A stretch of DNA of 64,000 bases from Bacillota bacterium (GCA_023426245.1 JAFABB010000030.1:62001-126000), one strand, 5' to 3'. Positions 52,439 through 62,318 are shown, numbered from the stretch's first letter. Translations and numbers: made by a program. The notes: generated by a model not told the origin, from the letters alone.

Positions 52439-54739
52439 CTATTGGATAATGAGTTTTAACTCTTGATTCTTCATTAAATCGACGCGAATTCCCGGCTCAA
52501 TCCGATGCCATGGTATTTCCCTGCTTGTAATGTCGTTCGTAACGATGAAGGTTCGTTTGGAATAATTGAATAACTTTAATAAAATTGAATGGGAACATCC
52601 CAGGGTCTCCTGTAATAAGACGACAGTGCGGTCATGAGAAAACTCCAGTGTTTTAATTTTGCAGCCATCAATACCGATTCCCCGCCCGGTGCTTAAATCC
52701 AAACAAGCGCCTCCTATCGAAAGATATTCCAAGCATGGAACGACTTGGGGCCAGGCCCACTCTTCGCTGATATTCCGGTAATCTCCCCGCCTGACAACGG
52801 ATTCCACGTTATAAAACCAATTGGTATTCAAAAGCTGTTCCGGCTGCTTCCGTCCGCAATTTTCTCCCTGTGGAATCGACCAACGACCGTCCAGCGCAAA
52901 ATAAAGCATCGCCAGACCCAATTCGGTATATTGGGATTCTCCGCTGAAAAGTCCGGTTAAAACCAGTGCCGCATTGTTATAGGGGTCAAAATGTTGATTC
53001 TCCGGGGATACGGAAGTGGCTCCCCTGGTATCGACTTGATGAACTTGGGCCATGGAGTCCTTCGGAAAGGTCTTTATCCGATAGGCCCAGGTATATGTCA
53101 AAACGTAATCGGCAATTTGCTTGGCGTCATTTAAATATTTCGGGTCACCGTTAATCCGAAATAAGGAAATCGCAGCCTCAAGTCCAAAATATGCCGCTTC
53201 TTTATCCTCGGTATCGGCATCTAAAGTTCCCCCGTAAAAAGCCTCTTTTTCGATAATTTCCTTCCGGTATGCCTCATAAGCGCAAACAGCAGCCTGCTCA
53301 TAGTCGGGACGGTCAAAAATTCTAGCGGCTTCAGCCAAGACCGTAATCACAGTCCCGGTAGCTACTATCGCCGGGCTTGCCGGAGCGCCATCGGAGAAAT
53401 AATACCGGGCAAACGCTCCATTACTTAAACGGTGCCGAAGCAGCCAATCCAATTGCTTTTCGGCTACCTGCCGAAATAAAGATTCGGACTTGCCGATGGC
53501 TTCCGAAAGAGAATAACACCGGACAAACGCCTGAACAGCTTCGGCCATAACCCTGGTCGATAAGGCCTGCTCGCCGTATTCCCGGCGGATACAATAATTT
53601 TCACCTTGATAACAAGTCATAATCATACCATCGACGTTTCCATATTGAGCCCAATGTAGAATCGACCGGTAACCCCGATTAGTATCCGGATTTGGCCCGT
53701 TATCCGGTTTCCCAGGCTGGCTCCAATTTTGCAGCCACCAATCCAAATAAGCTGCTTCTAAAGAACGCCAGATAAAACCGATTGAGGCATAATCATAAGC
53801 CATATTACAGCGATAATGTCCGGGTCCTAGTTTGGAATCGTAATAAGCTGCGTTTAAAAACCGGATTCGATCTTCCATCTCAACTTGAAGGGGCCTTTGT
53901 TGTTTCAACCTTTGTTCTTCCGCTTCATTCCAGACGTGCCAAGAGATTGAGGCATAGGCACGAGTATCGCCGGACCCGCCAAACCAAACATGAAACGGCA
54001 TCCTAAGCCGGTTCGGACCCGACCACTCCAAAATCCCCCGTTCGGCCTCTTTAAATTCATTTTTTTTAAAATAAACCGCATCGGATCCGGAAGTACCATG
54101 TCCGTACTCCCAAAACGGGTATATGAAACTCAAAACAACCGATTGGTTCCCCGATGGCATCTCCCAATTTAACGAGGCCGGAAGCTCTTCAACCTCTCCT
54201 TCAATAGGCCCATCGCCATATAATCCGATCGCAAAACTGCAACCATCATCCTGATAAAAAATATAAGGTTGGGCCATGCGGTCCGCCCGGACTCCCAAGG
54301 CCCTATCAAGCTGAGGATGAGGATATTTCCCTTTGCCGTAAGGATTGCCATTATAATTAAAAGTGGGAATCAACCATTGTTTCCGCATTTGCGGATGAAC
54401 TCCCGAAATAAAAAACAATACTTCGATATTTCCTGAAAAATTGCCATACTGATGTTGAATTTCCAACATTCCCCGAAGGCATTCAATTCCCGTCTTTGAT
54501 TCCGGGTGAGGTTCCATGTTTAAACCGATTACGCCACCGCAGTCAGTCGTTTTGTATCTGCCTTGGAACACCATAGGCCGTTTTTGATTTTGGAATAAGG
54601 GGACTATGTGGGTACTGCCGTCCCGGTTGTGCATACGGATGGATAACAAATCAAACTGAGCTTTTGTCAATTGGAACAAGCAGTTTTTATCAAAGAGTGT
54701 CTCATCGAAAGAAACAGGTAATTGACCCTGGATAAGCAT
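52439..54739 (-). CDS. Putative glycoside hydrolase-like protein of unrecognised family
   Basis: A 766-residue cytoplasmic protein (no signal peptide). Residues 1-300 look beta-rich. Residues about 330-680 are rich in paired helices with the pattern of an (alpha/alpha)6 barrel: EAAYLDWWLQNW, MAEAVQAFVRCYSLSEAI, EKQLDWLLRHRLSNGAFARYYF, AAYFGLEAAISLFRINGDPKYL. A beta tail follows. It is the last gene of a sugar ABC operon, so it probably cuts or processes the imported glycan. Catalytic residues cannot be named. AGGGG lies 11 nt before the ATG. Confidence 0.65.
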   Translation of the reverse strand: MLIQGQLPVSFDETLFDKNCLFQLTKAQFDLLSIRMHNRDGSTHIVPLFQNQKRPMVFQGRYKTTDCGGVIGLNMEPHPESKTGIECLRGMLEIQHQYGNFSGNIEVLFFISGVHPQMRKQWLIPTFNYNGNPYGKGKYPHPQLDRALGVRADRMAQPYIFYQDDGCSFAIGLYGDGPIEGEVEELPASLNWEMPSGNQSVVLSFIYPFWEYGHGTSGSDAVYFKKNEFKEAERGILEWSGPNRLRMPFHVWFGGSGDTRAYASISWHVWNEAEEQRLKQQRPLQVEMEDRIRFLNAAYYDSKLGPGHYRCNMAYDYASIGFIWRSLEAAYLDWWLQNWSQPGKPDNGPNPDTNRGYRSILHWAQYGNVDGMIMTCYQGENYCIRREYGEQALSTRVMAEAVQAFVRCYSLSEAIGKSESLFRQVAEKQLDWLLRHRLSNGAFARYYFSDGAPASPAIVATGTVITVLAEAARIFDRPDYEQAAVCAYEAYRKEIIEKEAFYGGTLDADTEDKEAAYFGLEAAISLFRINGDPKYLNDAKQIADYVLTYTWAYRIKTFPKDSMAQVHQVDTRGATSVSPENQHFDPYNNAALVLTGLFSGESQYTELGLAMLYFALDGRWSIPQGENCGRKQPEQLLNTNWFYNVESVVRRGDYRNISEEWAWPQVVPCLEYLSIGGACLDLSTGRGIGIDGCKIKTLEFSHDRTVVLLQETLGCSHSILLKLFNYSKRTFIVTNDITSREIPWHRIEPGIRVDLMKNQELKLIIQ

Positions 54740-54755
54740 TTTGCAATATACCCCT

Positions 54756-55562
54756 TTAATTTTTGATAGCGCCGGCAGTAAGTCCCTCTTGAAGGTATTT
54801 CTGACTAAACAAGTAGATTAAAATAGATGGTATCGTCATTAAGATGAGTGCCGCATATAGCTCTGCCACCATTTCCGGTGTTTGACCCCGGGTCGAAGTG
54901 AAATAAGAAGTAGCCAAAGTAACGGTATACAGACTTTCCTTCCGGACAAAGAGTAATGGAATCAAAAAGTCGTTCCAGGCATAAATAAAAGTCAATACAG
55001 AAACATTCACGATAGCCGGAACTCCCAGAGGCATCATGATCGTCCGGAAAGTCCGAAAACTTGAACTACCGTCGATCTGTGCCGCTTCCAGCAGGGAATG
55101 GGGTACGGTATCAAAATAATTTTTCAGTACCAGGAGCATAAACGGAGCGTTGAAAGCAACCAACGGCAGAATAATGGCCCCATAGGTATTCATCAGTCCA
55201 ATCACTTTCATCGTGAAAAACATCGGAGTCATAACAGACGCCGCCGGAATCGCCAAGCAAGCCAACAGTGAATAATAAAGAACTCTCTGCCCCCGGAACT
55301 CCATTTTGGAAAAGGCATAAGCCGCCAGCGAAGCAAAAGCCGTAACAATTCCCGAGGTACATACGGCAATAAACAGGCTGTTGAATAACACCCGAAAATA
55401 ATGGACTGCAGGATGATGGATGACTGTCAGGTAATTTTTGATGCCATTGATTTTAAAAGATTCCAGGATAGCATGAACGATCGGATAAGCCCAGATTACC
55501 GTTAATAATGCTAAAACAGTAAAAACAGCAGTTTTACCGGCTTTGTTTAAATTGGAGAACAT
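54756..55562 (-). CDS. CUT1 sugar ABC transporter permease (MalG-like)
   Basis: A 268-residue permease with six helices and the EAA loop LLEAAQIDGSSSFRTFRTIMMPLGVPA that contacts the ATPase. MalG-like ending (FSQKYLQEGLTAGAIKN) is typical. It is preceded by the MalF-like gene by 10 nt. No ATPase gene is in this operon, so a shared MsmX-type ATPase encoded elsewhere is likely. Confidence 0.95.
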   Translation of the reverse strand: MFSNLNKAGKTAVFTVLALLTVIWAYPIVHAILESFKINGIKNYLTVIHHPAVHYFRVLFNSLFIAVCTSGIVTAFASLAAYAFSKMEFRGQRVLYYSLLACLAIPAASVMTPMFFTMKVIGLMNTYGAIILPLVAFNAPFMLLVLKNYFDTVPHSLLEAAQIDGSSSFRTFRTIMMPLGVPAIVNVSVLTFIYAWNDFLIPLLFVRKESLYTVTLATSYFTSTRGQTPEMVAELYAALILMTIPSILIYLFSQKYLQEGLTAGAIKN

Positions 55563-55572
55563 GCCACAACAC

Positions 55573-56463
55573 CTACTCTATCTCTTTTTGAGTTTTTTCG
55601 TAGTAACGGATTTGAATAATCGACATCAAGAGGGCCAATGCTAAAATGACCACCCCAATGGCTGCCGCGGATCCCCCATTAAACTCTTCAATGGAGCGTT
55701 TATATAAAAACGTGGTTAAAAACTCCGTGGAACGCCCCGGACCACCCCCGGTCAGCATGACCACAATGTCAAAAGTTTTTAAAGAGCCGACAATTCCCAG
55801 TACAAACAAGGTCGATGTAGTTCCTTTCAGCATGGGGATGGTAATCTTAAAAAGCGTATTCCAAAACCCTGAACCGTCGATTTTGGCGGATTCATAAATA
55901 TCATTGGGAATGGCTAATAAACCCGAATAATAAATCAGCATGCTAAAACCCATCCACTCGAAAATGTTAACGATGATTATGGAAAGCAGTGCAAAACGGG
56001 GATCACCCAGCCAAGCTACTGCCAAGAAGTCTAATTTTAAAAATCTCAACATGGTATTGAGGCTTCCTACATTAAAATCCATGATGATCCGGAAGATAGC
56101 CGCAATGATTACCGGCGCCATTACCACCGGCATGAAAAATACGCTTTTAAACAAATTAACAAATAACGGTTTGGAGCGGAGTAAAATTGCAATCAATAAG
56201 CCTAAACCTGCTTGAATGCCTACCGTACAAAATAAGAATATCAAATTATTTAATAACGATATATAAAGAACGCGGTCAGTGAAAAGGTCACGATAATTTT
56301 GAAGCCCCACAAAATTCATTACCGAATCGATCCCGTTCCACTCTTGAAAACTGGTGTGAATGGTAAATCCAATACTGTAATAGAGAAAAATCCCCGAACA
56401 AATCACTAAAGGTGCAATATACAAATATGGGGTGAATCCTTTGGTATAATGCCTGCTTAACAA
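55573..56463 (-). CDS. CUT1 sugar ABC transporter permease (MalF-like)
   Basis: About 296 residues from a TTG at 56463 with GGTGG 4 nt upstream. An upstream frame-open extension to 56544 would run through a perfect hairpin and is probably not coding. Six helices and the EAA loop IYESAKIDGSGFWNTLFKITIPMLKG are present. It lies between the binding-protein gene and the second permease. Confidence 0.9.
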   Translation of the reverse strand: MLSRHYTKGFTPYLYIAPLVICSGIFLYYSIGFTIHTSFQEWNGIDSVMNFVGLQNYRDLFTDRVLYISLLNNLIFLFCTVGIQAGLGLLIAILLRSKPLFVNLFKSVFFMPVVMAPVIIAAIFRIIMDFNVGSLNTMLRFLKLDFLAVAWLGDPRFALLSIIIVNIFEWMGFSMLIYYSGLLAIPNDIYESAKIDGSGFWNTLFKITIPMLKGTTSTLFVLGIVGSLKTFDIVVMLTGGGPGRSTEFLTTFLYKRSIEEFNGGSAAAIGVVILALALLMSIIQIRYYEKTQKEIE

Positions 56464-56494
56464 GTTGCCACCAACTTTCGTCCTGTGAAATCGA

Positions 56495-56521
56495 CTGTTC
56501 CCGGCAAAATGCCGGGAACAG
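56495..56521 (-). other. Intercistronic hairpin after the binding-protein gene
   Basis: CTGTTCCCGGCA and TGCCGGGAACAG form a perfect 12-bp stem with a 3-nt loop. No T-run follows. Such hairpins after solute-binding-protein genes usually stabilise the upstream message and lower downstream expression. Confidence 0.75.
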
Positions 56522-56540
56522 ATTAAAAAGGAGGGGTACG

Positions 56541-57827
56541 TCAACGCTTAATTTTTTGAGAAATTGCTTGTACTTCTTGAAGTGCCCTGTCAACCGGTTT
56601 TCCGGCCGCTACATCTTGTAAGGCGACTCCCAGCGCATTGGTTAATTCGGGATAACTGAGCAGCCTTTTACCTACCGCATTACTGATCTTTTCGTTAACA
56701 TACTTGACGGCATCTTTCTCGGACTGGAACTTGAACTGGTCCAGCGAATTAATTTCAATTCCTTTTTTAGAAGGGCTGCCTTGGATCCAGTCAGCCATGA
56801 TTTGTTGCCCTTCGTCTATGGTCATGAAGCTGAAGAGCTTCCAAGCCGCATCTTTATGTTTGGTTGCCTTGTTCAAGGCAATGGCCGTATCAACACTGGC
56901 GACTGCTTTGGATTCATGAGGGCCGATCTGAGGCAGAATAAAGCATCCGGTGGCTTGTTTCTCAATCTTGGTACCTTGTTTTTCACCACCCGGGAGGGCA
57001 TACCCTACATGCCAAGACCCAGTCATAAACATTGCTGATTTTCCGGCATAATAGTACTGGTCACGGGCATCCGGGTAAGTCGAAATGCCCAGAGCTCCTT
57101 CTTGAATGATCTTGTCATCAAACATGCGCTTCCAAGCTTTCATGGTATCGACAAAAACTTTGTCGGTCCATTTCACCTTACCGGCTTCCGCCTGGTAAAC
57201 TTTACCCGGTGCAAACTGATTGCTAAGCGCTACAAAGACATCCACATCATGCCAAATATCTTTAGCACCCATGGCAACGGGAATATATCCTTTAGCCCGG
57301 ATGATGTCGCAATCTTTTTTCCACTGCTCATAGGTAGTGGGTACTTCCTTAATGCCGCATTCCTCAAAAATCGCTTTATTGTAAAGCACAAACTCCTGAG
57401 CCGTAAAGTTCATCGGCAAAGCGACTAACCTTCCATCCTTGGTTTTGGTTTCTGTAAAGGCCACGCTCGATAATTTATTCTCCCAACCCTTACCCCATTT
57501 CGCATCGGCCATGGGCTTGACCGGCATCAGGAAATTGGCATATTGATTAAGCATTCCGCCGACTTGCATACCCATAACATCCGGACCTTCACCGGCCGCC
57601 ATCGCCACTTGGAGTTTCTTTTGAAAGTCGGGCAACTCGCCGCGCCAAAATTCAATTTTAATATCGGGATACTTTTTATTAAATGCCGTTTCAATCGATT
57701 TGTACTGGATATCCGTGGGAACCCAAGTCCAGAAAGTGACGGTTTCGGTCTTGGCTGCATATCCAAAAGCACAGGAAAGGATCAAAATACCCATCAAAAA
57801 AACTCCCAGTATTTTTACTGCTTTCAT
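56541..57827 (-). CDS. Sugar ABC transporter substrate-binding protein
   Basis: A 428-residue extracellular binding protein of the CUT1 type. The N-terminus MKAVKILGVFLMGILILSCAFGYAA is a signal peptide; ILSC could be a poor lipobox, otherwise cleavage after YAA. Following are VTFWTWVPTDIQYKSIETAFNKKYPDIKIEFW and MAAGEGPDVMGMQVG, standard for this class. GGGGGAAAG lies just before the ATG. Substrate is not predictable; the linked enzyme suggests an oligosaccharide. Confidence 0.95.
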   Translation of the reverse strand: MKAVKILGVFLMGILILSCAFGYAAKTETVTFWTWVPTDIQYKSIETAFNKKYPDIKIEFWRGELPDFQKKLQVAMAAGEGPDVMGMQVGGMLNQYANFLMPVKPMADAKWGKGWENKLSSVAFTETKTKDGRLVALPMNFTAQEFVLYNKAIFEECGIKEVPTTYEQWKKDCDIIRAKGYIPVAMGAKDIWHDVDVFVALSNQFAPGKVYQAEAGKVKWTDKVFVDTMKAWKRMFDDKIIQEGALGISTYPDARDQYYYAGKSAMFMTGSWHVGYALPGGEKQGTKIEKQATGCFILPQIGPHESKAVASVDTAIALNKATKHKDAAWKLFSFMTIDEGQQIMADWIQGSPSKKGIEINSLDQFKFQSEKDAVKYVNEKISNAVGKRLLSYPELTNALGVALQDVAAGKPVDRALQEVQAISQKIKR

Positions 57828-57859
57828 TAACTTTCCCCCTTATTTTTGTCTAAACTTAC

Positions 57860-57890
57860 GGTTTCATGAAACCCTCTATGATCTATTATA
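57860..57890 (-). promoter_or_regulatory. Promoter and 14-bp palindrome upstream of the binding-protein gene
   Basis: On the minus strand TATAAT (57885-57890) has no fair -35, as in activator-dependent promoters. The perfect palindrome GGTTTCATGAAACC (57860-57873) lies just after the presumed start of transcription. It could be an operator. The linked AraC-type regulator is the likely activator. Confidence 0.55.
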
Positions 57891-57929
57891 GCGGGTAAAA
57901 AAAACTGGAGGACTCAATATTTTTTTGAA

Positions 57930-59582
57930 TCACTCCATTTTTTTGTTTACCTCTTCTTTACAATTCCGTTCATAATCAAGGGGCGTCAGTCCGACTTGAT
58001 CCTTAAATACTTTAAAGAAATAATTATAATTGTTAAACCCCACTTCTTTCACAATAAATTTGAGTTTGCCGGACTGATTTTCAATCATTAATTTAGCCCG
58101 CTCCACCCGGACCCAATTTAGGAATTCAACAAAACCTTTACCGGAGTCTTCTTTAAACACCCTGCTCAAGTAAGAACCGCTGACCCCGGCGAAACTTGCG
58201 GCATCATCCAATGAAATATCTTCTTGATAGTGATTGTAAATGTAATGGACCGCTTTTTCGGTGTATTCCGAATAGTGATCCCTCGTCCCCATTTTCCCAA
58301 GAAGCTGACCTAATTTACCGTAAAGCCCTAAAATCATCTGTTTTAAATCATCCAGCGTCTCCAATTTGGATAGTTGGAGATAAGGAGATTCAGGACCGGA
58401 ATAAACCAATTTTTCAAGATTGTATTCCCGCGCCACCCGGGTGACTAAATTCATCAATTCGATACAAATCATTTGCGTGGATTGGTAATCGATTTTTTGG
58501 GCGGTGATATCGCTAAAGATTCCCTCAACGAGGATACTTACCCGAGAGATATTGAAAGATTTTAATTCCGTAAGCAGCTTTTTCTCCAACGCCACACCTA
58601 TACTGAAGGCACTCTGCCTGGAAGGCTCAACGCCGCTGTCCCGGTAAACATGATCCTTCCCCTCATAGAATTTATTTTTTAAGAACCGTTCCGCCTCATG
58701 GTAACTCTGAGCGATTGTTTTGAAACTATGGGTCGTCCGTCCGACACTCAAGGAGACGGTAAAATTGAGATACCTGGCGATACTATTGCGGATCCGCTCA
58801 ATACAGTTATTGATCTGAGTTTGGGAATAGGCTTGACTGTGACAATTTCCAAAAGAAAAAATCACCACAAACCGGCCGCCATTAATCTGAAAAATCAAAG
58901 ATTTTCCATAGTCCTTCAATATTTCCGAAGCCAAATCCAGGAATGATTTTATAACCGTATCCAGCTCGGTCAGGGTATACTTCGTTTGCAACTGGGTAAA
59001 GTCATCCATTTCAATAATCATCACCGTCAGGTATTCCGGGGTCAACTCAATTTCCAAAAGGTCCATTTGTTGCCCAGTCATCTCCGGTTCCTTAAGGGTC
59101 CCGGTAGTCAATTGTTGCAAAAACTCCCGTTTTAAAGCCTCCTTCCCGAGTTGCAACTGCTGAGCTACACTTCTCTCTCGTGTCAGCGTCTGACTCTCTT
59201 TTTGAATCCTTTTACAGGCTGCTTGGAGTATGTTCAATAACTCCGTTTCATTCACGCGGTGTTTTAAAAGGTAATCGATAGCGCCTAATTTTAGACTTTG
59301 ACGAACATAATCAAAGTCATCGTAGCCACTGAGAGCAATCACAATCACTGCGGGATGATTTTCGACCAGGTACTCGATAAGGCCGATACCGTCCATTACC
59401 GGCATGCTGATATCCGTAATTACAATATCGGGAGCAGTTCTTTGGATCATTTCAACGGCGTTGGACCCGTTGGATGCCTCTGCACAAATGATGTAGCCGT
59501 GTTTTTCCCAATTCATTATTCCCTTTAGACTTGTACGTGCGAAAGCGTCATCATCCACCAGCATCACTTTATACACCAGCAT
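57930..59582 (-). CDS. AraC-type response regulator (YesN family)
   Basis: About 550 residues from the ATG at 59582; AAGGA lies just before it and the start overlaps the kinase gene end by 14 nt. The receiver domain has LVDDDAF, phospho-Asp in IVITDISMPVMDG and Lys in YLLKHR. A long central region is typical of YesN proteins. The C-terminal AraC domain contains ISLDDAASFAGVSGSYLSRVFKED and VKEVGFNNYNYFFKVFKDQVGLTP. Together with the kinase it should activate the adjacent sugar uptake operon. Confidence 0.94.
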   Translation of the reverse strand: MLVYKVMLVDDDAFARTSLKGIMNWEKHGYIICAEASNGSNAVEMIQRTAPDIVITDISMPVMDGIGLIEYLVENHPAVIVIALSGYDDFDYVRQSLKLGAIDYLLKHRVNETELLNILQAACKRIQKESQTLTRERSVAQQLQLGKEALKREFLQQLTTGTLKEPEMTGQQMDLLEIELTPEYLTVMIIEMDDFTQLQTKYTLTELDTVIKSFLDLASEILKDYGKSLIFQINGGRFVVIFSFGNCHSQAYSQTQINNCIERIRNSIARYLNFTVSLSVGRTTHSFKTIAQSYHEAERFLKNKFYEGKDHVYRDSGVEPSRQSAFSIGVALEKKLLTELKSFNISRVSILVEGIFSDITAQKIDYQSTQMICIELMNLVTRVAREYNLEKLVYSGPESPYLQLSKLETLDDLKQMILGLYGKLGQLLGKMGTRDHYSEYTEKAVHYIYNHYQEDISLDDAASFAGVSGSYLSRVFKEDSGKGFVEFLNWVRVERAKLMIENQSGKLKFIVKEVGFNNYNYFFKVFKDQVGLTPLDYERNCKEEVNKKME

Positions 59583-61362
59583 CACATCCTTCAAACGCGC
59601 TTTCCCTAACCGGCAATGTAATGGTAACCGTGGTAAAAACTCCCGGGATACTTTCAATTTTCAGCCCATAATCCTCCCCGAAATACATCTTCAACCGTTC
59701 ATTGACATTATAAATTCCGATACTACTGAAACGCTGTCTATCCTTGTTTTGATCCTGCCGGAAAATGCTTGCCAGCTTTTCTTGAGAAATGCCGACTCCA
59801 CTATCCCGCACCGAAATTATTATATTTTGACCGTCCTGATAACCTTTAATGGCAATCAAACCTTGATGTTCCAAAGGATCAATCCCATGAATCAAAGCAT
59901 TTTCGACGATTGGTTGCAAAATAAACTTTGGAGTCAACATCTCCAAAATAAGGGGTTCGATTTCGTATTGAACCCTAAATTTATCACAATAACGGTATTC
60001 CTGAATATTCAGATAATCTTTCAAATACTCCAATTCCTGTCCGATACTGATGAAATCGGCTCCAGCCACACTGACTTGAAGTAATTCAATCAGTGATGTT
60101 ACTAACGATTCGATATTGACGGCTTTTTGGCTTTGCGCGAGCCATCTGACGGTATTGAGCGTATTCGAAAGAAAATGCGGATTAATTTGAGCTTGATAGG
60201 CTTTTAATTCTGCCAGCCGTTTCTGGCGTTCATTGTCCTTAACATCTTGCAGCAGTTGATGGATTTCACCCACCATGTTATTAAATCCCCGGCTTAGTTC
60301 CTCTATTTCATCTCCGGTTCGGATTTCCACTTTGGTATCGAAATTCCCTCGACCGACATTCTTCATGGCATCCCGTAGCCTAAAAATATTGCGGGTAATT
60401 GTAAGCGCAATAATATTGGCGGCGAGCATCAACAAAAATAACGCCAGCAACGAAATATAAAGAGTCTCATTGGTGGCCTTTGCAAACTCTTTCATCATAC
60501 TCGCCTGGGAAATGACTCCAATCGTCGTCCAATGGGTATAATCGGACTTGTAATAGACCACGAAGGTTTCATTCCCTTCAAGCCAAGTGCTGAAACTGCC
60601 CTCGGGATTTTTAAGTCTAGGCAAAAGCTTGTTATAAAAAGTTTTTCGGATATTCCGGCCCAAAAACCGGTTTTCCGGATGATATACAAAATCACCGTTT
60701 TGATCCATTACAAAAAGGGAACTTTCATGAGGTATTTTGGTGCTGAAAATTTTTTGGATGATGTCATAGCGGAAATCTATCAGCACGACTCCCAAAAATT
60801 TGTTATCGTCAAAGATACCTCTGGCAACGGTGATCACATTTTGATTGGGAAATTCTCCAGCTTTATTGGCGCTCCGGGTGGAGTGGGTTTTAATAAAAAT
60901 ACGGCCGGTACTTGAGGTGGACAGCCGCTGATACCAAGGCTGATGCACCACTTCATCGGCGGAAAGGGTTGTCCCTTGAGAATATTTTTTCCCGTTAGCC
61001 CCCACAATCAAAATGCTTGAAATATAATATTTATAACCATATAAGCTGGCAATGAAATCATCGAGTTTCCGATCGATTAATAATTGCTCGTAATTGAGTG
61101 AATTGGCCCGGGTGGAAAGGACCTCAACCACATTGGATTTATTTAATGAAATCACGGTGCTTAAATAATCAACATCTTTCAAAGTCAATTCAAAGTTATT
61201 ATTGGCTTCCTTAATTAATTCATGAGTATAGTTTTTAACGGATTTTATGTTGATTTGCGTTGATTTCACATACCATCCGAAAGAAATAAGCCCCATCGCC
61301 AGCGCAAAGATAGCGGCCAGGCTCAGAAACAACTTTGTGCGAATGCTGCGAATTGGAGACAC
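59569..61362 (-). CDS. YesM-family sensor histidine kinase
   Basis: A 597-residue kinase: helix near 10-30, a dCache-like extracytoplasmic sensor of about 260 residues, second helix near 295-318, a HAMP domain (ITRNIFRLRDAMKNVGRGNFDTKVEIRTGDEIEELSRGFN), the His_kinase motif QAQINPHFLSNTLNTVRW with the phospho-His, and a HATPase (IVENALIHG, VRDSGVGI). Start is GTG with a weak ribosome binding site. It senses an external sugar or a loaded binding protein in the YesMN scheme. Confidence 0.94.
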   Translation of the reverse strand: MSPIRSIRTKLFLSLAAIFALAMGLISFGWYVKSTQINIKSVKNYTHELIKEANNNFELTLKDVDYLSTVISLNKSNVVEVLSTRANSLNYEQLLIDRKLDDFIASLYGYKYYISSILIVGANGKKYSQGTTLSADEVVHQPWYQRLSTSSTGRIFIKTHSTRSANKAGEFPNQNVITVARGIFDDNKFLGVVLIDFRYDIIQKIFSTKIPHESSLFVMDQNGDFVYHPENRFLGRNIRKTFYNKLLPRLKNPEGSFSTWLEGNETFVVYYKSDYTHWTTIGVISQASMMKEFAKATNETLYISLLALFLLMLAANIIALTITRNIFRLRDAMKNVGRGNFDTKVEIRTGDEIEELSRGFNNMVGEIHQLLQDVKDNERQKRLAELKAYQAQINPHFLSNTLNTVRWLAQSQKAVNIESLVTSLIELLQVSVAGADFISIGQELEYLKDYLNIQEYRYCDKFRVQYEIEPLILEMLTPKFILQPIVENALIHGIDPLEHQGLIAIKGYQDGQNIIISVRDSGVGISQEKLASIFRQDQNKDRQRFSSIGIYNVNERLKMYFGEDYGLKIESIPGVFTTVTITLPVRESAFEGCDAGV

Positions 61363-61589
61363 CCCGCTTTTAAGCTTGTTACATTAATAATTGGGCGAAT
61401 CGCCGCAAAATCCTATCGGGCTTTTCGGAAATCTTTTGGAACGCATGGGAAATAGCCTGGGAACAAAAAACGCCCGGTTGATGAACCGCAGCGTTTCAGT
61501 TTTTCTTCATTGGGGGTGGGTATGGGAACTCCTTCAAGATTCCTTTAAAATCTTTTCCGATGGCAAATACGATTTTCTTTCTCAATCAA

Positions 61590-61617
61590 AAAATTTTACT
61601 TGAGCAAGTAAGATTTT
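61590..61617 (-). terminator. AT-rich terminator of the nitroreductase operon
   Basis: On the minus strand AAAATCTTACTTG pairs with CAAGTAAAATTTT, followed by TT. It begins 3 nt after the stop codon of the 61620 gene. The arms resemble the TTTTACTT of the dispersed repeat, but the overall element is absent. Confidence 0.6.
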
Positions 61618-61619
61618 GC

Positions 61620-62318
61620 TTACGCCAAACCCTTCTTGTCATACCGGTTATGATGAGTAAAATCATTCACCTCTCGTCGTACCCTTAAATATCCCGTATC
61701 GGAAAGGGGATACCCCAAACGGATCGCGTACACGATGTCTAGGGAATCCGGGATGCCCAAGATTTGCTTGACTTCTTTTTCGATGGGGCCGTCTCCGAAA
61801 GAACTGACAATATGAAAACCTATCCCCAGCGAACTTGCCATCAACCACATATTTTGGGTAACATTGCCCAAGCTGATGACGCCCAGAAAATCCCCTTCCG
61901 AGGCGGGCGCCCTCCGGCTGGGATCATAAAGCATGAATACCATCAATGGACTGGTTGGAAGCGATGTTTGAGTAGCGGTAAGATCTTCCCAAGCCTCCGG
62001 ATTGATCCAGGCCGCCGGAAAGCGGGTTGCCAAGATACCGGATTTTTTCTGTCGGAGTTCGGCTTCGGAAAAAGAGAGCTGTTGATAGTTTTCCTTAATA
62101 AAATCAATGGAAATGGGATTTTTAAGTTTTCCCAAAGTGTCTATGATTTTGGGATCATCAACCACCAGAAACTCAAAGTTTTGCATATTATGAGCGGTTG
62201 GAGCCCAATTTCCCGCTTCCAAAATCCGCTCTAAATTCAGTTTGGATATGGGACGATCCGGATCGAATGGACCTCTGGCGGACAACCTTTCATGAATTAA
62301 CCCTGAAATTTCTTGCAT
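61620..62318 (-). CDS. Nitroreductase family protein
   Basis: A 232-residue flavoprotein-like sequence with ERLSARGPFDPDRPISKLNLERILEAGNWAPTAHNMQNFEF at the FMN-binding N-terminus and GNVTQNMWLMASSLGIGFHIVSSFGD in the core. It fits the NfsA/FRP superfamily; the electron acceptor is unknown. It is the last gene of a three-gene operon with a zinc alcohol dehydrogenase and another nitroreductase, suggesting reductive detoxification. Confidence 0.9.
   Translation of the reverse strand: MQEISGLIHERLSARGPFDPDRPISKLNLERILEAGNWAPTAHNMQNFEFLVVDDPKIIDTLGKLKNPISIDFIKENYQQLSFSEAELRQKKSGILATRFPAAWINPEAWEDLTATQTSLPTSPLMVFMLYDPSRRAPASEGDFLGVISLGNVTQNMWLMASSLGIGFHIVSSFGDGPIEKEVKQILGIPDSLDIVYAIRLGYPLSDTGYLRVRREVNDFTHHNRYDKKGLA

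Noticed and set aside
56464..56544. N-terminal extension of the MalF-like permease
   Set aside because: It would read through a perfect hairpin and adds residues not typical of the family; a TTG after the hairpin fits better.
61590..61617. Fifth copy of the dispersed repeat
   Set aside because: Only TTTTACTTGAG is shared; the CTAGTAG ends and second hairpin are missing, and it works as a simple terminator hairpin.
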